Assembly (NCBI GenBank): GCA_021613535.1
Contig: CP075492.1
Span: 2,976,001-3,040,000 of the forward strand
Direction of reading: 5' to 3'
Origin: Adineta vaga
Lineage: Eukaryota > Rotifera
Length of the DNA stretch: 64,000 nt
The notes under the pieces are model-generated. The model did not search any database, was not told where the DNA came from, and saw only the letters and a program-made list of their open reading frames with translations. The number at the start of each line of letters is the position of its first letter. Positions within the stretch are counted from its first letter, which is position 1. The position numbers were made by a program, and so were the translations under genes. This document shows, piece after piece, positions 54,050 through 64,000 of the stretch.

Positions 54050-54951
54050 TCAATCAGAATCAATTTGATATTTTAAAATTCTAAAATTTAAACTATCAGC
54101 CACGTAAATATTTCTATCCTGATCGAGAGTTAAACCCGTTGGATAAGTTAATTGATTTAATTCTTTTCCATTTCCATTACCTCCAATAACAATTGATCCT
54201 TTCGTATCCCCTTCAATCCATCTCATAATTCGATTGTTTCCCCAGTCCGAAATAAATATTTGATTAAATTGATCAACAAATAAACCTTTTGGATGAAATA
54301 ATTGTTCCGGCTCATCTCCCGAATCATTTCCTCCAGCAACACAAATTCCTTGTTTCGAATTTTTTTCCCATTTCATAATTCGATGATTAAACGTATCTGA
54401 AATATAAATTGAATCTTTATCATCAACAAAAATATAAGTTGGTCCACTAAGTTGATTTAATTTCTTTCCATTGCTATTTCCTCCCGCAACAACAATTCCA
54501 TAATTTGAACCTTTTTTCCATTTTCTAATTTCACTTTTTTCATAATCAGTAACATAAAGATTTCCATGTTTATCTAAAGCTAAACCCCAACAATCGATAT
54601 TCTTAAAAAGAATTTCTTGATTTTCTTTGTATCTTCCATAACATCGAATAACACGTTGATTTCCTCGATCGGAAATAATAAATGAATTATTATGTTTATT
54701 AAAAATAACATTGATCGGATTATTTAATCTTTCATTAATATTTCTTTTGAAATTTGCATCACAAATCGTTTGACCAATATTTGAACGATATTTTAATTGA
54801 ATAACACGATGATTTTCTGTATCAGCAATAAAAACATTCTTATTTTCATCCATCGAAATACCTTCAAAACGAGATAATTGATCTAATCGTTCTCCTTTTC
54901 CATAATCTCCAATAATAATTGTTCCTTTTGGTTTCCATTTTTGATTTTGTT
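54050..54951 (-). pseudogene. NHL-repeat exon of a B-box/NHL gene, first exon missing (unit 0)
   Basis: A 300-codon open exon that begins right after a splice acceptor (TCTTTTAG) in the same phase as exon 2 of the paralogues at 59769 and 62678. It encodes six NHL repeats, the blades of a beta-propeller, for example GLFVDQFNQIFISDWGNNR and GLTLDQDRNIYVADSLNFR. No B-box/coiled-coil exon is found upstream; the DNA before it is unrelated and the adjacent gene is an ADP-ribosyltransferase. The exon itself is undamaged, so it could still be used from an unrecognised 5' exon. Confidence 0.7.
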
Positions 54952-55188
54952 CTAAAAGAGAAAATCTCGAATGAACTAAACCTGATGCTGGGACGTATCA
55001 AGGGAGAAGGAGGGAATAAATGGGCAATGATTCATCGAAATTTAACTCTTAGAAATAACGTTTTCTCTTCGTGACGAATCGATAGTAGAATACAGAACAA
55101 CAAAACTCTAAATATTCAATCGTATACTTATAGTTGTTATCATTACCGAGATGGAAAAAAACTTTTAGCCTATGATAGGAAATCTTGT

Positions 55189-56034
55189 TTAAATGATGTT
55201 TTTCGATACCAGCAAAGTTTGCCCATCTGTTTCAAACTGACCTGATGATTTAATTAATGCTGAATTTCCATTTGAAAGATTTTTCTTTTCATTTGGAAAT
55301 AGAACTTTGTCAGGAATTGGTGAAGGTAAATCTAATAACGAATGAATACTTTGAAAAGACGAATTTTTTTCTCTTAATTGAATCATAAATAAATCTTTTC
55401 CTGCTTGCCATTTTGCAATAACTTGAAAATAACTTCCTGGTAATAATAAAATTTCATTTTCATCTTTAAAAGACGAATGAAATTGAATCGATTTTCCACT
55501 TAAGCATTCAATATTAAATATTGTTCGAATTTCATTTGTTCCAAGATTTTTTTCTGCAATGTTAAATGATTCAATACATGAACTCATTCCCCACCAAACA
55601 TGATCAACATTATAATGATCACATAGATTTCCACGTGAACTTCGCCAGATTGTTCCGCGAAACGAAGGAAGTTTACATAAAGCAGTAAAAAATAATTTGA
55701 GAAAGAGAAAAAATGAGATTAATCCAGTTCGATTTTTTGAACGTAATCGTTCATTTAATAAAATTGATAAACTTAAATGTGGTTGAGGCCATTGCATTGT
55801 ATATAGATAAATAGCACCGGATTCATCCGAACTTAATTTATTCAATGGTTTTTGACAATTCTGTTCAACAATTTCAATCATTGAATCAACATTATGAAGT
55901 AAAGATTTAATTGGTTCAATTGCTTTTCTCAATGAGACTAATGGACAAGTTTCAAAACCTTGTATACCAGGGAAAAACCGATCGGGTTCTTCTTCAACAT
56001 CGAGAAAACGTCGAGGAACTATTCTTCCACTCAT
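55189..56034 (-). CDS. Arginine-type mono-ADP-ribosyltransferase domain protein
   Basis: The preferred start is the Met at 56034 (MSGRIVPRRFLD); 18 more in-frame codons exist upstream. The protein is about 281 residues. The three ART elements are visible: the strand with SFRGTIWRS carrying the NAD-binding Arg, the WWGMSSC block equivalent to the S-T-S motif, and the ExE loop DENEILLLPG with both Glu. This is the R-S-E arrangement of Arg-directed ADP-ribosyltransferases, a family that is greatly expanded in bdelloids. It has no signal peptide in the preferred frame, so the product is probably cytosolic. The C-terminal 50 residues are Ser/Asn-rich. It lies between two pieces of the NHL gene array on the same strand, and its target is unknown. 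Confidence 0.8.
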   Translation of the reverse strand: MSGRIVPRRFLDVEEEPDRFFPGIQGFETCPLVSLRKAIEPIKSLLHNVDSMIEIVEQNCQKPLNKLSSDESGAIYLYTMQWPQPHLSLSILLNERLRSKNRTGLISFFLFLKLFFTALCKLPSFRGTIWRSSRGNLCDHYNVDHVWWGMSSCIESFNIAEKNLGTNEIRTIFNIECLSGKSIQFHSSFKDENEILLLPGSYFQVIAKWQAGKDLFMIQLREKNSSFQSIHSLLDLPSPIPDKVLFPNEKKNLSNGNSALIKSSGQFETDGQTLLVSKNII

Positions 56035-56088
56035 AAATTTACTTTTAATAAGAAAAAAAAGTCTTGTACACAATGGTAACAACAACAA

Positions 56089-57039
56089 ATATTGTAAATG
56101 TTTCTAAACACAATTTTTATACTCTTAAGAAGAAGAAGAAGAAAAAGAAAGACGAAGAGAAAGAGAAAAATACAGACACATTAAAATGTATTTTGTTTTC
56201 GATTTATATAAAAAACTTTTCGTTCGAATAAAAGACACGCATGAAATAAATTCCATTGCAAGATAGACAAATCTCATTGTTTTCTTATCAAAGAGCGAAC
56301 AGAATTTTTTGAAGGAATTTCTAAAATTGTTTTATAATATAAATTGAATACACGGGCGGATCCAGCTCTTTACCTACCGTTGCTCTCTAGTAGAGATTTA
56401 TTTCTCATAAAACATGAAAAGTAAGATTGGGAAAAAAGAAGAAATATATCAAATATCAATCCATTAATCTTAAATATCATATAGTTGGAAGCGTTATTAT
56501 CTTTAGTAGATCATTATCTTGTTCAACAGTTTCGATCCTATGACACTCTTTCGGAAAGAAAAGAATGTAAATTATCATGTGATCTGATACCAGCTAATGT
56601 TGATGAACGAGAACAATTAGCGAAGATAAAATCTTTTGTTGATTATTTAGCAGTTGATTTAATTCATCATTTGAAAATTTTCATTACATAATTAATAGTG
56701 AATTGTTCTACCATAGTTTCATCTGTCACATATCTTGCCCAACGTCTATATTATCATTAAATTTCGAAATGCAACAAATCATGAAAGTACAAGTATGGCT
56801 TTGAATTTGTTGCATCACTAGAAAGAGTTTTATTGTAAACATATTGTGATGGAGATGAGTAATTCTTCTCTCGTATATTTATTACACTTTTTTAAAATAA
56901 AAACATAATGAATAAATTAATCGACAAATAACGAGGGAATCTTTTATTTCTTTTTATATGTGCTTGATAAAGAAGAAAGAACGAATAAGTGACATGCAGT
57001 TAATGTAATTGAAAGAGAGAGAAAAAGACTGAATATAAA
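56089..57039. other. Intergenic region, no gene seen
   Basis: Contains a purine-rich tract (about 56128-56170) upstream of the ADP-ribosyltransferase gene and a 68-codon ORF at 56485-56691 that I could not assign. Otherwise AT-rich. Confidence 0.4.
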
Positions 57040-57466
57040 TTTTATTGAATTATTATATTCATCTGTAAGTTTTTTTAAATGAATTTCATTGAATCCATCT
57101 TGTTTATGTTGATTTATTTGTTCATTTAAATGATAAAATTCATCTTTTATTTCTTTGATAAGAGATTTTTGATATTGTTCAAATCTTTTTCGACAATGTT
57201 CTGCTGTTTGTTGAATTTTTTCAATTGATTCTTTTTCCCATTGATTAATTTGTTTTATTAATAAAGTATTTTCTAATAATTGATTTTGTTCAATAATAAT
57301 TTGTTGATATTGATTGTAATCATTAATAATATCTTCTAATTCTTCACCTAATGTTTGTTGATGTTCACCTAAATGTTCATAACAATATTCTTTTGAACAT
57401 CCACGACAACGATATGTTAGTTTTTTCTTTATTGCATATATAACATTGAAGTTTAGTATTTGTCAT
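57040..57466 (-). pseudogene. B-box/coiled-coil exon only (NHL array unit 1)
   Basis: Starting at ATG 57466, this matches the first exon of the intact gene at 60325: a B-box-like zinc module (CYICNK ... CRGCSKEYCYEHLGEH) followed by a coiled coil (QINQWEKESIEKIQQTAEHC). A one-base loss in the T6 run 57421-57426 shifts the frame inside the zinc module. The region ends near 57040 without a splice donor or any NHL exon, so the unit is 3'-truncated. Confidence 0.7.
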
Positions 57467-57477
57467 TTGTGTTATAT

Positions 57478-58670
57478 GAAATAAATACTAGAACGAAACG
57501 ATATACATTTATTTTCTTGATCAACAACATAAAGATTGTTATCCACATAAAACGTTAAACCTGTAGGACCTTTCAATTTATTTAATATATATCTATATAA
57601 ATCCTTGATCATTCCCACTATCTGACGTATAAATTTGACCAAAACTATCAACAATTAATCCATCAGGATGACATAATTGATAAAGATCATCGCTTTTCCC
57701 ATTGCCACCAGCTACAATCATACCTTCTTTTGCATCTTTTGAATATTTCATCACACAATGATTGTCTTGATCAGATTATAAATCGATTGTTCATCATATC
57801 GTTTCTCACCTATTTTCCATCGTCTTACTTCATTTTTCACACAACTAGAAGTATAAAGAAATCCATCTTTGTCTATTGTTAGACCATAACAATCAATATT
57901 CTTAAGAAGAATTTTTGGTTGCAATTAATTTTGATATAAAACCATCTACTAACGCGTCGATTTTCATAATCAGTAATAATTTGTGCTTTTTCTGCGTTAT
58001 AGTCCCATTGAACAAAACAATGATTCTTATAATCAATAAAGTAAATATAGTTTCATCGTCATCAATACAAACTGCTCGAGGATCATTTAATTACCAGGAA
58101 CAATTATCTTCTATGCATTCACGAGCTATGATATCTCGATATTCTTTCCATTTATTATATTTCTATTCTAAGAATAGACAATTAGTGAATAATGATTTTT
58201 ACGAAAAAAAAGATAAAATTATACTTAATAATGATGATCTAATAGAAATTTGATCAATAAATGATTGTGGTTCTTGATGAATATAAATCTTTGATGAATC
58301 ATTAAATTGTTTTCATGGAGGTCATCTTCTTGACGAATAACTTTTATTTGTTGAGTTAACAGATGAAATTTTTCTTGAATTTCATTAATAAATAAATCTG
58401 TGTACTGCGAAAGTTTTCTTCAACAATTTTGTGCTGTTTCCCATAGATGAATCTGTGTATTTATCCAAATATAGTCCGAACTTTGCTTTTTATCATCAAT
58501 GGTTTGTTGAAATTGATTATAACCATTAACAATTTCATCTAATTCTTCATTCATAACTTGTCGGTGTTGTCCTAAATCGTTATAACGCAAAATCTTCTTG
58601 AACATCCATCACATAAATAAGTAATTTTATCCTTTTCACATGTAGAACATTGTATTTTATTTGTTTCCAT
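57478..58670 (-). pseudogene. B-box/coiled-coil/NHL gene with many lesions (unit 2)
   Basis: The start region at about 58670 (METNKIQCSTCEKDKITYLC) and NHL blocks down to 57478 (for example VDNNLYVVDQENKCISF) are in the usual order. Multiple frameshifts, stop codons and deletions interrupt the zinc module, the coiled coil and the propeller, and part of the NHL exon is missing. This is a clear pseudogene of the array. Confidence 0.7.
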
Positions 58671-58882
58671 TGTTATATATCGTACTAAACATAAAAAGAA
58701 AAAGAAACAACAGATATTGTAACTTTTGATTATATATATTTAATTCACTTCTATCTATATTATCTAAAACAATACTAATAGCAACTTTTATCTATTAAAT
58801 TAGGTTAAATCTTTTTCATCAAGATATTTATTTCAAACTAAAAAGAAAAGAACGCTAAAATCTATAGTTCTTAAAAAAATGT

Positions 58883-60325
58883 TCAGTCAATAATTAATTC
58901 AAATTTTTGGATACGATGATTTCCCCAATCAGCAATATAAAGATTTCCTTCGAAGTCAAATGATAAACCTGTAACACTATTAAATTGATTTGATTGATTT
59001 CCTTGACCATTTCCACCAACAATAACTTCGCCATGTTTACTTCCTTCATACCAACGCATTATTCGATCATTTTCGTTATCAGCTACAAAGATATTTTTCC
59101 ATTCATCAACATATAATCCTTCAGGAGAAGCTAATTGATTGAGATTATTGCCCTGACCATTTCCACCTGCTACAACAACACCTACTTTTGCACCTTTGCT
59201 CCATTTCATAACACGGTGATTGTCTCGATCTGATACATAAACTGATTGTTCATCATCAACAAAAATATAAGTAGGAAAATTGAGTTGATTAAGTTGATTT
59301 CCTTGACCATTACCACCTGCTACTAAGACTCCCATTTTCTCGCAAATATTCCATCGTTTTACTTCATCCTTCTTATAATCAGAAACATAAAGAAATCCAT
59401 ATTTATCCATTGTTAAACAACAACAATCAATATCATTAATAAGAATTTCTTGATGATTTTGATTTAACCATCGTATTACTCGTCTATTTCCCATATCAGC
59501 AATAATTAATGAATGATTTTGTTTATCAATAACAATATTTGCTGGTTCACATAACTGTCCATTTCGATTTTCAGTTGCTCTAATTTTCCCCATATTCGAA
59601 TCACATTTCCATTCCACAATTCGATTATTCATATAATCAGCAATAAAAATAATTTGATTTTCATCAATAAAAATTCCTTCAGGATTTGATAATTGATTTA
59701 ATTGTTGACCTTGTCCATTTCCACCTGCAATGGTCACTCCATCTTGATTCCATTTGTTACATTTGAATTCTAAAAATGAATAAATTAAATTCCTTTTTCT
59801 AAAATCAAACTTACTAATTGATGATTTGACCGAAATATAATCAAGAAAAGTTTGTTCTTTTCGATGAAGAATAATTTTTGATGAATCATTAAATTCTTTT
59901 TTAATTTTCATTAAACGTTGCTTTAAATAATTAAGATTAAGTTCATTAAATTCATTTTCTTCATAAATTATTTTTATTTGTCCAATTAATTGATCAAAAT
60001 TTTCTTGAATTTTATTAACAAATGCATTAGAATAAGAAATAACACGTTGTCGACATTCTTCGGCTTTTTTTTGAATCTTTTCAATCGATTCATTTTCCCA
60101 TTGATTAATTTTTTCTATTAAAATATTTCTTGATTTAAAGTTATTTTCACAAATAAGTTCTTGCTGAAATTGATTATAATCATTAACAATTTCATCTAAT
60201 TCTTTACCTAATTTTTGTCGATGTTGTTCCAAATGTGTAAAACAAAATTCATTTGAACATCCTTTACAAAAATACGTCATTTTTTCTTTATTACATGTAA
60301 AACATAGAATTTTGTTATTAGTCAT
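58883..60325 (-). CDS. TRIM-like protein: B-box zinc module, coiled coil and six NHL repeats (unit 3, intact)
   Basis: Exon 1 (60325-59815) and exon 2 (59769-58883), split by a 45-bp intron, give 465 residues. Residues 8-34 form a zinc module (CFTCNK ... CKGCSNEFCFTHLEQH), B-box-like. Residues about 40-165 are a coiled coil. The rest is six NHL repeats, each ending in motifs such as VYVSDRDNHRVMKW, a six-bladed propeller. There is no RING domain, unlike TRIM2/3/71, so E3 ligase activity is not expected from this chain alone. The propeller probably binds RNA or protein. The intron is a multiple of three without a stop and in the same phase as in all array members, so unspliced transcripts would also be translatable. 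This is the only complete, undamaged member in view. Confidence 0.85.
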   Translation of the reverse strand: MTNNKILCFTCNKEKMTYFCKGCSNEFCFTHLEQHRQKLGKELDEIVNDYNQFQQELICENNFKSRNILIEKINQWENESIEKIQKKAEECRQRVISYSNAFVNKIQENFDQLIGQIKIIYEENEFNELNLNYLKQRLMKIKKEFNDSSKIILHRKEQTFLDYISVKSSISKFDFRKRNLIYSFLEFKCNKWNQDGVTIAGGNGQGQQLNQLSNPEGIFIDENQIIFIADYMNNRIVEWKCDSNMGKIRATENRNGQLCEPANIVIDKQNHSLIIADMGNRRVIRWLNQNHQEILINDIDCCCLTMDKYGFLYVSDYKKDEVKRWNICEKMGVLVAGGNGQGNQLNQLNFPTYIFVDDEQSVYVSDRDNHRVMKWSKGAKVGVVVAGGNGQGNNLNQLASPEGLYVDEWKNIFVADNENDRIMRWYEGSKHGEVIVGGNGQGNQSNQFNSVTGLSFDFEGNLYIADWGNHRIQKFELIID

Positions 60326-60837
60326 TGTTTGTTATATGTACGCGATATAGAATTCAGAAAAAGAAAGAAATTTATCGATACACAGATCGAACCGAAAGAA
60401 AATATCAGTCATGTTAACAATAGATTTTCGAATATAGATGTCATTATTTATTGAATATGTAAACAGAGAAAATAGTTTTGTTTATTTTATAATCGGACTC
60501 TGATCTAAGGTTTTTCAAATCGTATTAATATTTCTGTTATTAATATATCGATCCGTTCTTATTCTAAAAATCACTCAAATGTAACTATTCATACAGTCTT
60601 AATCGATGTTGTTTAAATTATTTCATTTTCTTTATTCCCAAATAACAAAACGTACTTAATGAAAATTAAGAATCAAGAAAAAAGTTCTTCTTTAAGGCTA
60701 ATCAAACAGTTCGTGATACAGTTTCCAAAACAAATGGAATATCTTATTATAACTTTTGATTTCATATTTTTCAAAATAATTTTAATCTTAATTGAAATAT
60801 GAAAAATACTTTAATCAATGGGCAATTGAAACTTTTG
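60326..60837. other. Spacer in the NHL array
   Basis: AT-rich with no feature; it contains the promoter of unit 3. Confidence 0.4.
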
Positions 60838-61570
60838 TATTCAATGATTTCTCCAATCAGCAACATAAAGATTTCCTTCGAAATCAAATGATAAACCACG
60901 AGGATCATTTAATTGATTTGATTCACAACCTTCACCATTTCCACCTGCTACAACAACACCTTCTTTTAAACCTTTTAACCATTTCATCACAGGATGATTC
61001 AAAGAGTCTGACACATAAATCGATTGTTCATCATTAACAAAGATATAAGCTGGAAAATCAAGTTGATTTCCTTGACAATTTCCACCAGCAATAGTCACTC
61101 CGTCTTGTTTACATTTGTTACATTTTAATTCTAAAAATGAATACATTCACCTATAGATAAAATTCATTTTTACAAAACTTACTCATTGATGTTTGAATCG
61201 AAATTTGATTAATAAATGATGATGAGTCTTGATGGACCATTTCAAATAATCCAATTCATTTTCTTTGTGAATTGTGTTTATTTGTTCGAATAATCGATTA
61301 AAATTTTCTTTAGTTTGATTAACAAGTGTATTTCTATAATGGGTAACTTGTTGTCGACATTCTTCTGCTCATTTATGAATCTTTTCAATAGATTCATTTT
61401 CCCACTGATTGATTTTGTCTATCGAAGAAAAATTTTGTTTTCCATCCTGAATTTCTTGTTGAAATTGATTATAGTCATTGTCATGTGCGATTACTTCGCA
61501 GAAAAAGATAAAGGAATGATTACACATTGATTTCGATAAACAACTAGAAAGAAAGAAAATACCAGTCATG
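60838..61570 (-). pseudogene. Deleted B-box/coiled-coil/NHL gene (unit 4)
   Basis: Only parts survive: a coiled-coil block from about 61570 (YNQFQQEIQDGKQN ... INQWENESIEKI, then a stop) and a shortened propeller of about two and a half blades at 61146-60841 (VTIAGGNCQGNQLDFPAYIF, then a jump to the last blade). The zinc module and the middle of the propeller are deleted. The exon junction of the family is still recognisable near 61146. Confidence 0.7.
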
Positions 61571-61773
61571 TTAAAGTCTATTTAAATTTTCGAATGTAGA
61601 TGTTATTGATTAGGTGAAAGAAGAATATATCGAAATATCTCTAGTCTTCGCTTATAATACATCAATATTCTGATTGATATAGATTATAATAAAAGGTTAT
61701 AATCAAGATTCGTTTAATTAATTTTTCATAAAAACAAACGTTAGTTTTATTCTTCAGTATAAAATAATTCTAA
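61571..61773. other. Spacer in the NHL array
   Basis: Short AT-rich gap with no feature seen. Confidence 0.3.
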
Positions 61774-63242
61774 TTAATCAACTATCAAGTCGAACTTTTG
61801 AATTCGATGATTTCTTTGATCAGCAACATAAAGATTTCCTTCAAAATCAAATGATACACCTATGGGATTGTCTAATTTATTGAACACAGATCCATTTCCA
61901 TTTCCACTGATACTAATTTCGCCTTCTTGTTTACTTTGACACCAATGCATTATTCGATTATTCACACAATCTGCAATATAAATTTGACTAAAATCATCAA
62001 CAATTAATCCTTGAGGACTATTTAATTGATTAAGATTATTTCCTTGACCATTTCCTCCCGCAACAACAATTCCTTCATTTGCATCTTTTTTCCATTTCAT
62101 CACACGATGATTGTCTCGATCTGATACATAGATCGATTGTTCATCATCAACAAACATAAATGTTGGATGATTTAATTGATTAAGTCGATCACCTTTACCA
62201 TTTCCACCTGCTAATAACGTTCCTTGTTTCTCACCTATTTTCCATCGTCTTACTTCATTTTTCATACAATCAGAAGTATAAAGAAATCCATCTTTGTCTA
62301 TTGCTAAACCACAACAATCAATATTCCCAATAAGAATTTGTGGTTGTAATCTATTTTCATAAAACCATCGACTTACTCGTCGATTTCCAAAATCAGCAAT
62401 AATAAATGAACAATTCTTTTTGTCGAAGATCATATCTGTTGGACTATTTAATTGATCAATACGATATCCTTCTCCATTTCTACCAGCAATCATTTTTGCT
62501 TTCTTTGCATTATAGTCCCATTGAACAAGACGATGATTTTTAGAATCAACAATATAAATTGTTTGATCTTCATCAATGCAAACTACTTTAGGACTATTCA
62601 ATTGGTGTAAATCATTACCGTAAACCCATCCACCAGCTATAGTATTTCCATTCTGTTTCCAATTATTATATTTTAATTCTAAAACCCAAAATAAACGTTT
62701 AATTCGATAAGAAACAGAAAAGACATACTTAATGATGATGATCGAATAGAAATTCTATCAATAAATGATTGTGACTGGTATTTAATACAAATCTTTGATG
62801 AATCATTAAATTCTTCGATAATTTCTTTTAATTTTTCCTTTAAATGATTTAAATTTATTTCATTAAATTCATTTTCTTGACGAATAACTTTTATTTGTTG
62901 ATTGAGCTGGTGAAATTTGTCTTGAATTTCATCGATAAGTAAATCTGTATATTGTGCAAATCGTTTTCGACAATTTTGTGCTGTTTGTTGAATTTTCTCA
63001 ATTGCATCTTTTTCCCATTGGTTTATTTTTTTCATTAATGAAGAATTTTTCGAATTTTCTTTTTAATCAATAATTATTTGTTGAAATTGATTAAAATCAT
63101 TTATCATTTCATCTAATTCTCCATGTAGTACATGTCGATGTTCACCTAAATGTTCATAACAAAATTCTTTAAAACATCCCCGACAAGGATATGTAATTTT
63201 ATCTTTTTCACATGTAGAACACTGTATTTTATTATTTTCCAT
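61774..63242 (-). pseudogene. B-box/coiled-coil/NHL gene with one nonsense codon (unit 5)
   Basis: Exon 1 (63242-62729) and exon 2 (62678-61774) join in the family phase and give 472 codons with a single in-frame TAA at codon 60 (63065-63063), between the zinc module (CSTCEK ... CRGCFKEFCYEHLGEH) and the coiled coil. All six NHL repeats are intact (for example IYVSDRDNHRVMKW). A second start after the stop (Met at 63035) would yield a coiled-coil/NHL protein without the zinc module. The gene is either newly dead, read through, or expressed in a shortened form. Confidence 0.75.
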
Positions 63243-63415
63243 TCTACTTAGTTAAGTATCAAAACGAAAAGAAAATTTATTTCGTATTGAATTCTATTGA
63301 TAGAAAAACAAACAAATAGAAGATCTTTTAACTATTCATATTAAACCAATCAAGCATGATTCCATATTTAATTCATATCTATCCATATTCTCGAAAAGTA
63401 ATGTCATTTCTGTAT

Positions 63416-64000
63416 TCACAAATTCATTAATTCAAATTTTTGTATTCGATGATTGGCCCAATCACTAACATAAAGATTTCCATTGCTATCGAATGATAAA
63501 CTACTAGGAGAAGATAATTGATTTGATTGATTTCCTTGACCATTACCAGCAACAACTATTTCACCCTCTTTACTTCCCTCATACCAACACATTATTCTAT
63601 GATTTCTATTATCTGCGATAAAAATATTATTCCATTTATCGATAAACGATCCACGAGGAAAATATAATTGATTAAGATTATTTCCTTGACCATTTCCACC
63701 TGCTACAATTACACCTTCTGTTGCATCTTGTTCCCATTTCATGATACGATGATTTGAATAATCTGTTACATAAATCGATTGTTCATCATCAACAAAAAGA
63801 TAAGTTGGAGAACTCAATTGATTAAGATGATCACCTTTTCCATTTCCACCTGCTACTAATTTTCCTTTTTCTTCTCCAATTTTCCATCTTTTTACTTCAT
63901 CCTTCTTATAATCAGAAACATAAAGAAATCCATATTTATCCATTGTTAAACAGCAACAATCAATATCATTAATAAGAGTTTCTTGATGATTTTGATTAAA
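63416..64000 (-). CDS. NHL-repeat gene, 3' part, runs off the window (unit 6)
   Basis: The open frame continues from the window edge to a stop at 63416 and contains the last four NHL blades, ending with NLYVSDWANHRIQKFEL. It matches the corresponding part of unit 3 closely. The 5' exon with the zinc module lies outside the window. No lesion is visible in the part shown. Confidence 0.8.
   Translation of the reverse strand, partial: FNQNHQETLINDIDCCCLTMDKYGFLYVSDYKKDEVKRWKIGEEKGKLVAGGNGKGDHLNQLSSPTYLFVDDEQSIYVTDYSNHRIMKWEQDATEGVIVAGGNGQGNNLNQLYFPRGSFIDKWNNIFIADNRNHRIMCWYEGSKEGEIVVAGNGQGNQSNQLSSPSSLSFDSNGNLYVSDWANHRIQKFELMNL

Noticed and set aside
56485-56691. 68-codon ORF
   Set aside because: Reads as plausible protein but has no recognisable domain, no partner exons and no paralogue in the window; support is too weak to call a gene.

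Overview
This is AT-rich animal (metazoan) DNA with many short, canonical GT-AG introns of about 45-80 bp. The gene content points strongly to a bdelloid rotifer. It includes an intronless RTA1-type membrane protein of a family best known from fungi, a secreted RelA/SpoT-like protein, a Ty3/gypsy element with an extra exonuclease-like ORF, a bdelloid-style TIR protein, an Arg-type ADP-ribosyltransferase, arrays of B-box/coiled-coil/NHL genes, and G/T-rich TGTGGG-like motifs that resemble the bdelloid telomere repeat. The species assignment is inference; no rRNA or mitochondrial marker is present.

Layout. 1-3 kb holds nothing recognisable. 3.1-4.0 kb is the RTA1-like gene. 4.6-6.1 kb is a six-exon nuclear receptor of HR96/DAF-12 type. 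7.5-9.6 kb (-) is a secreted NHL + Kelch-repeat gene. 10.6-15.5 kb is a graveyard of fragments: an LRR piece, a TIR-domain gene, a pseudogene of unusual composition, a TA-flanked MITE, and relics of a Cys-rich membrane protein broken up by G/T-rich foldbacks. 15.7-17.3 kb (-) is a sugar porter. 18.1-19.0 kb is a damaged GPCR. 20.8-22.8 kb and 26.0-29.3 kb are two copies of a duplicated segment carrying the 5' part of a secreted mucin-like surface protein gene. A RelA/SpoT-like gene lies between them at 25.2-26.1 kb. Copy 2 is interrupted by a hAT-type MITE and cut off by a 5'-truncated gypsy element (29.3-35.0 kb, -). 38.1-45.3 kb is a large inverted duplication: two convergent ABCG half-transporter genes (38.4-40.5 +, 42.9-45.0 -) around a spacer with a dead hAT-like transposase. 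47.0-49.5 kb is a divergent pair, a type II membrane protein of probable glycosyltransferase type and a nucleotide-sugar transporter. 49.6-52.0 kb is an XPR1-like SPX-EXS phosphate exporter. 52.7-53.6 kb (-) is a proline-rich single-pass membrane protein. From 54.0 kb to the window end is a minus-strand array of B-box/coiled-coil/NHL genes and fragments, interrupted by an ADP-ribosyltransferase gene.

How it fits together. The clearest functional pairing is the Golgi-type module at 47-49.5 kb, two divergent genes sharing a 339-bp upstream region. The rest reads as a dynamic, transposon-rich accessory region with recent local duplication, gene conversion between inverted copies, gene death and probable horizontally acquired genes. 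Several reading-frame breaks fall exactly in A/T homopolymers, so some apparent lesions may be sequencing errors rather than real damage.
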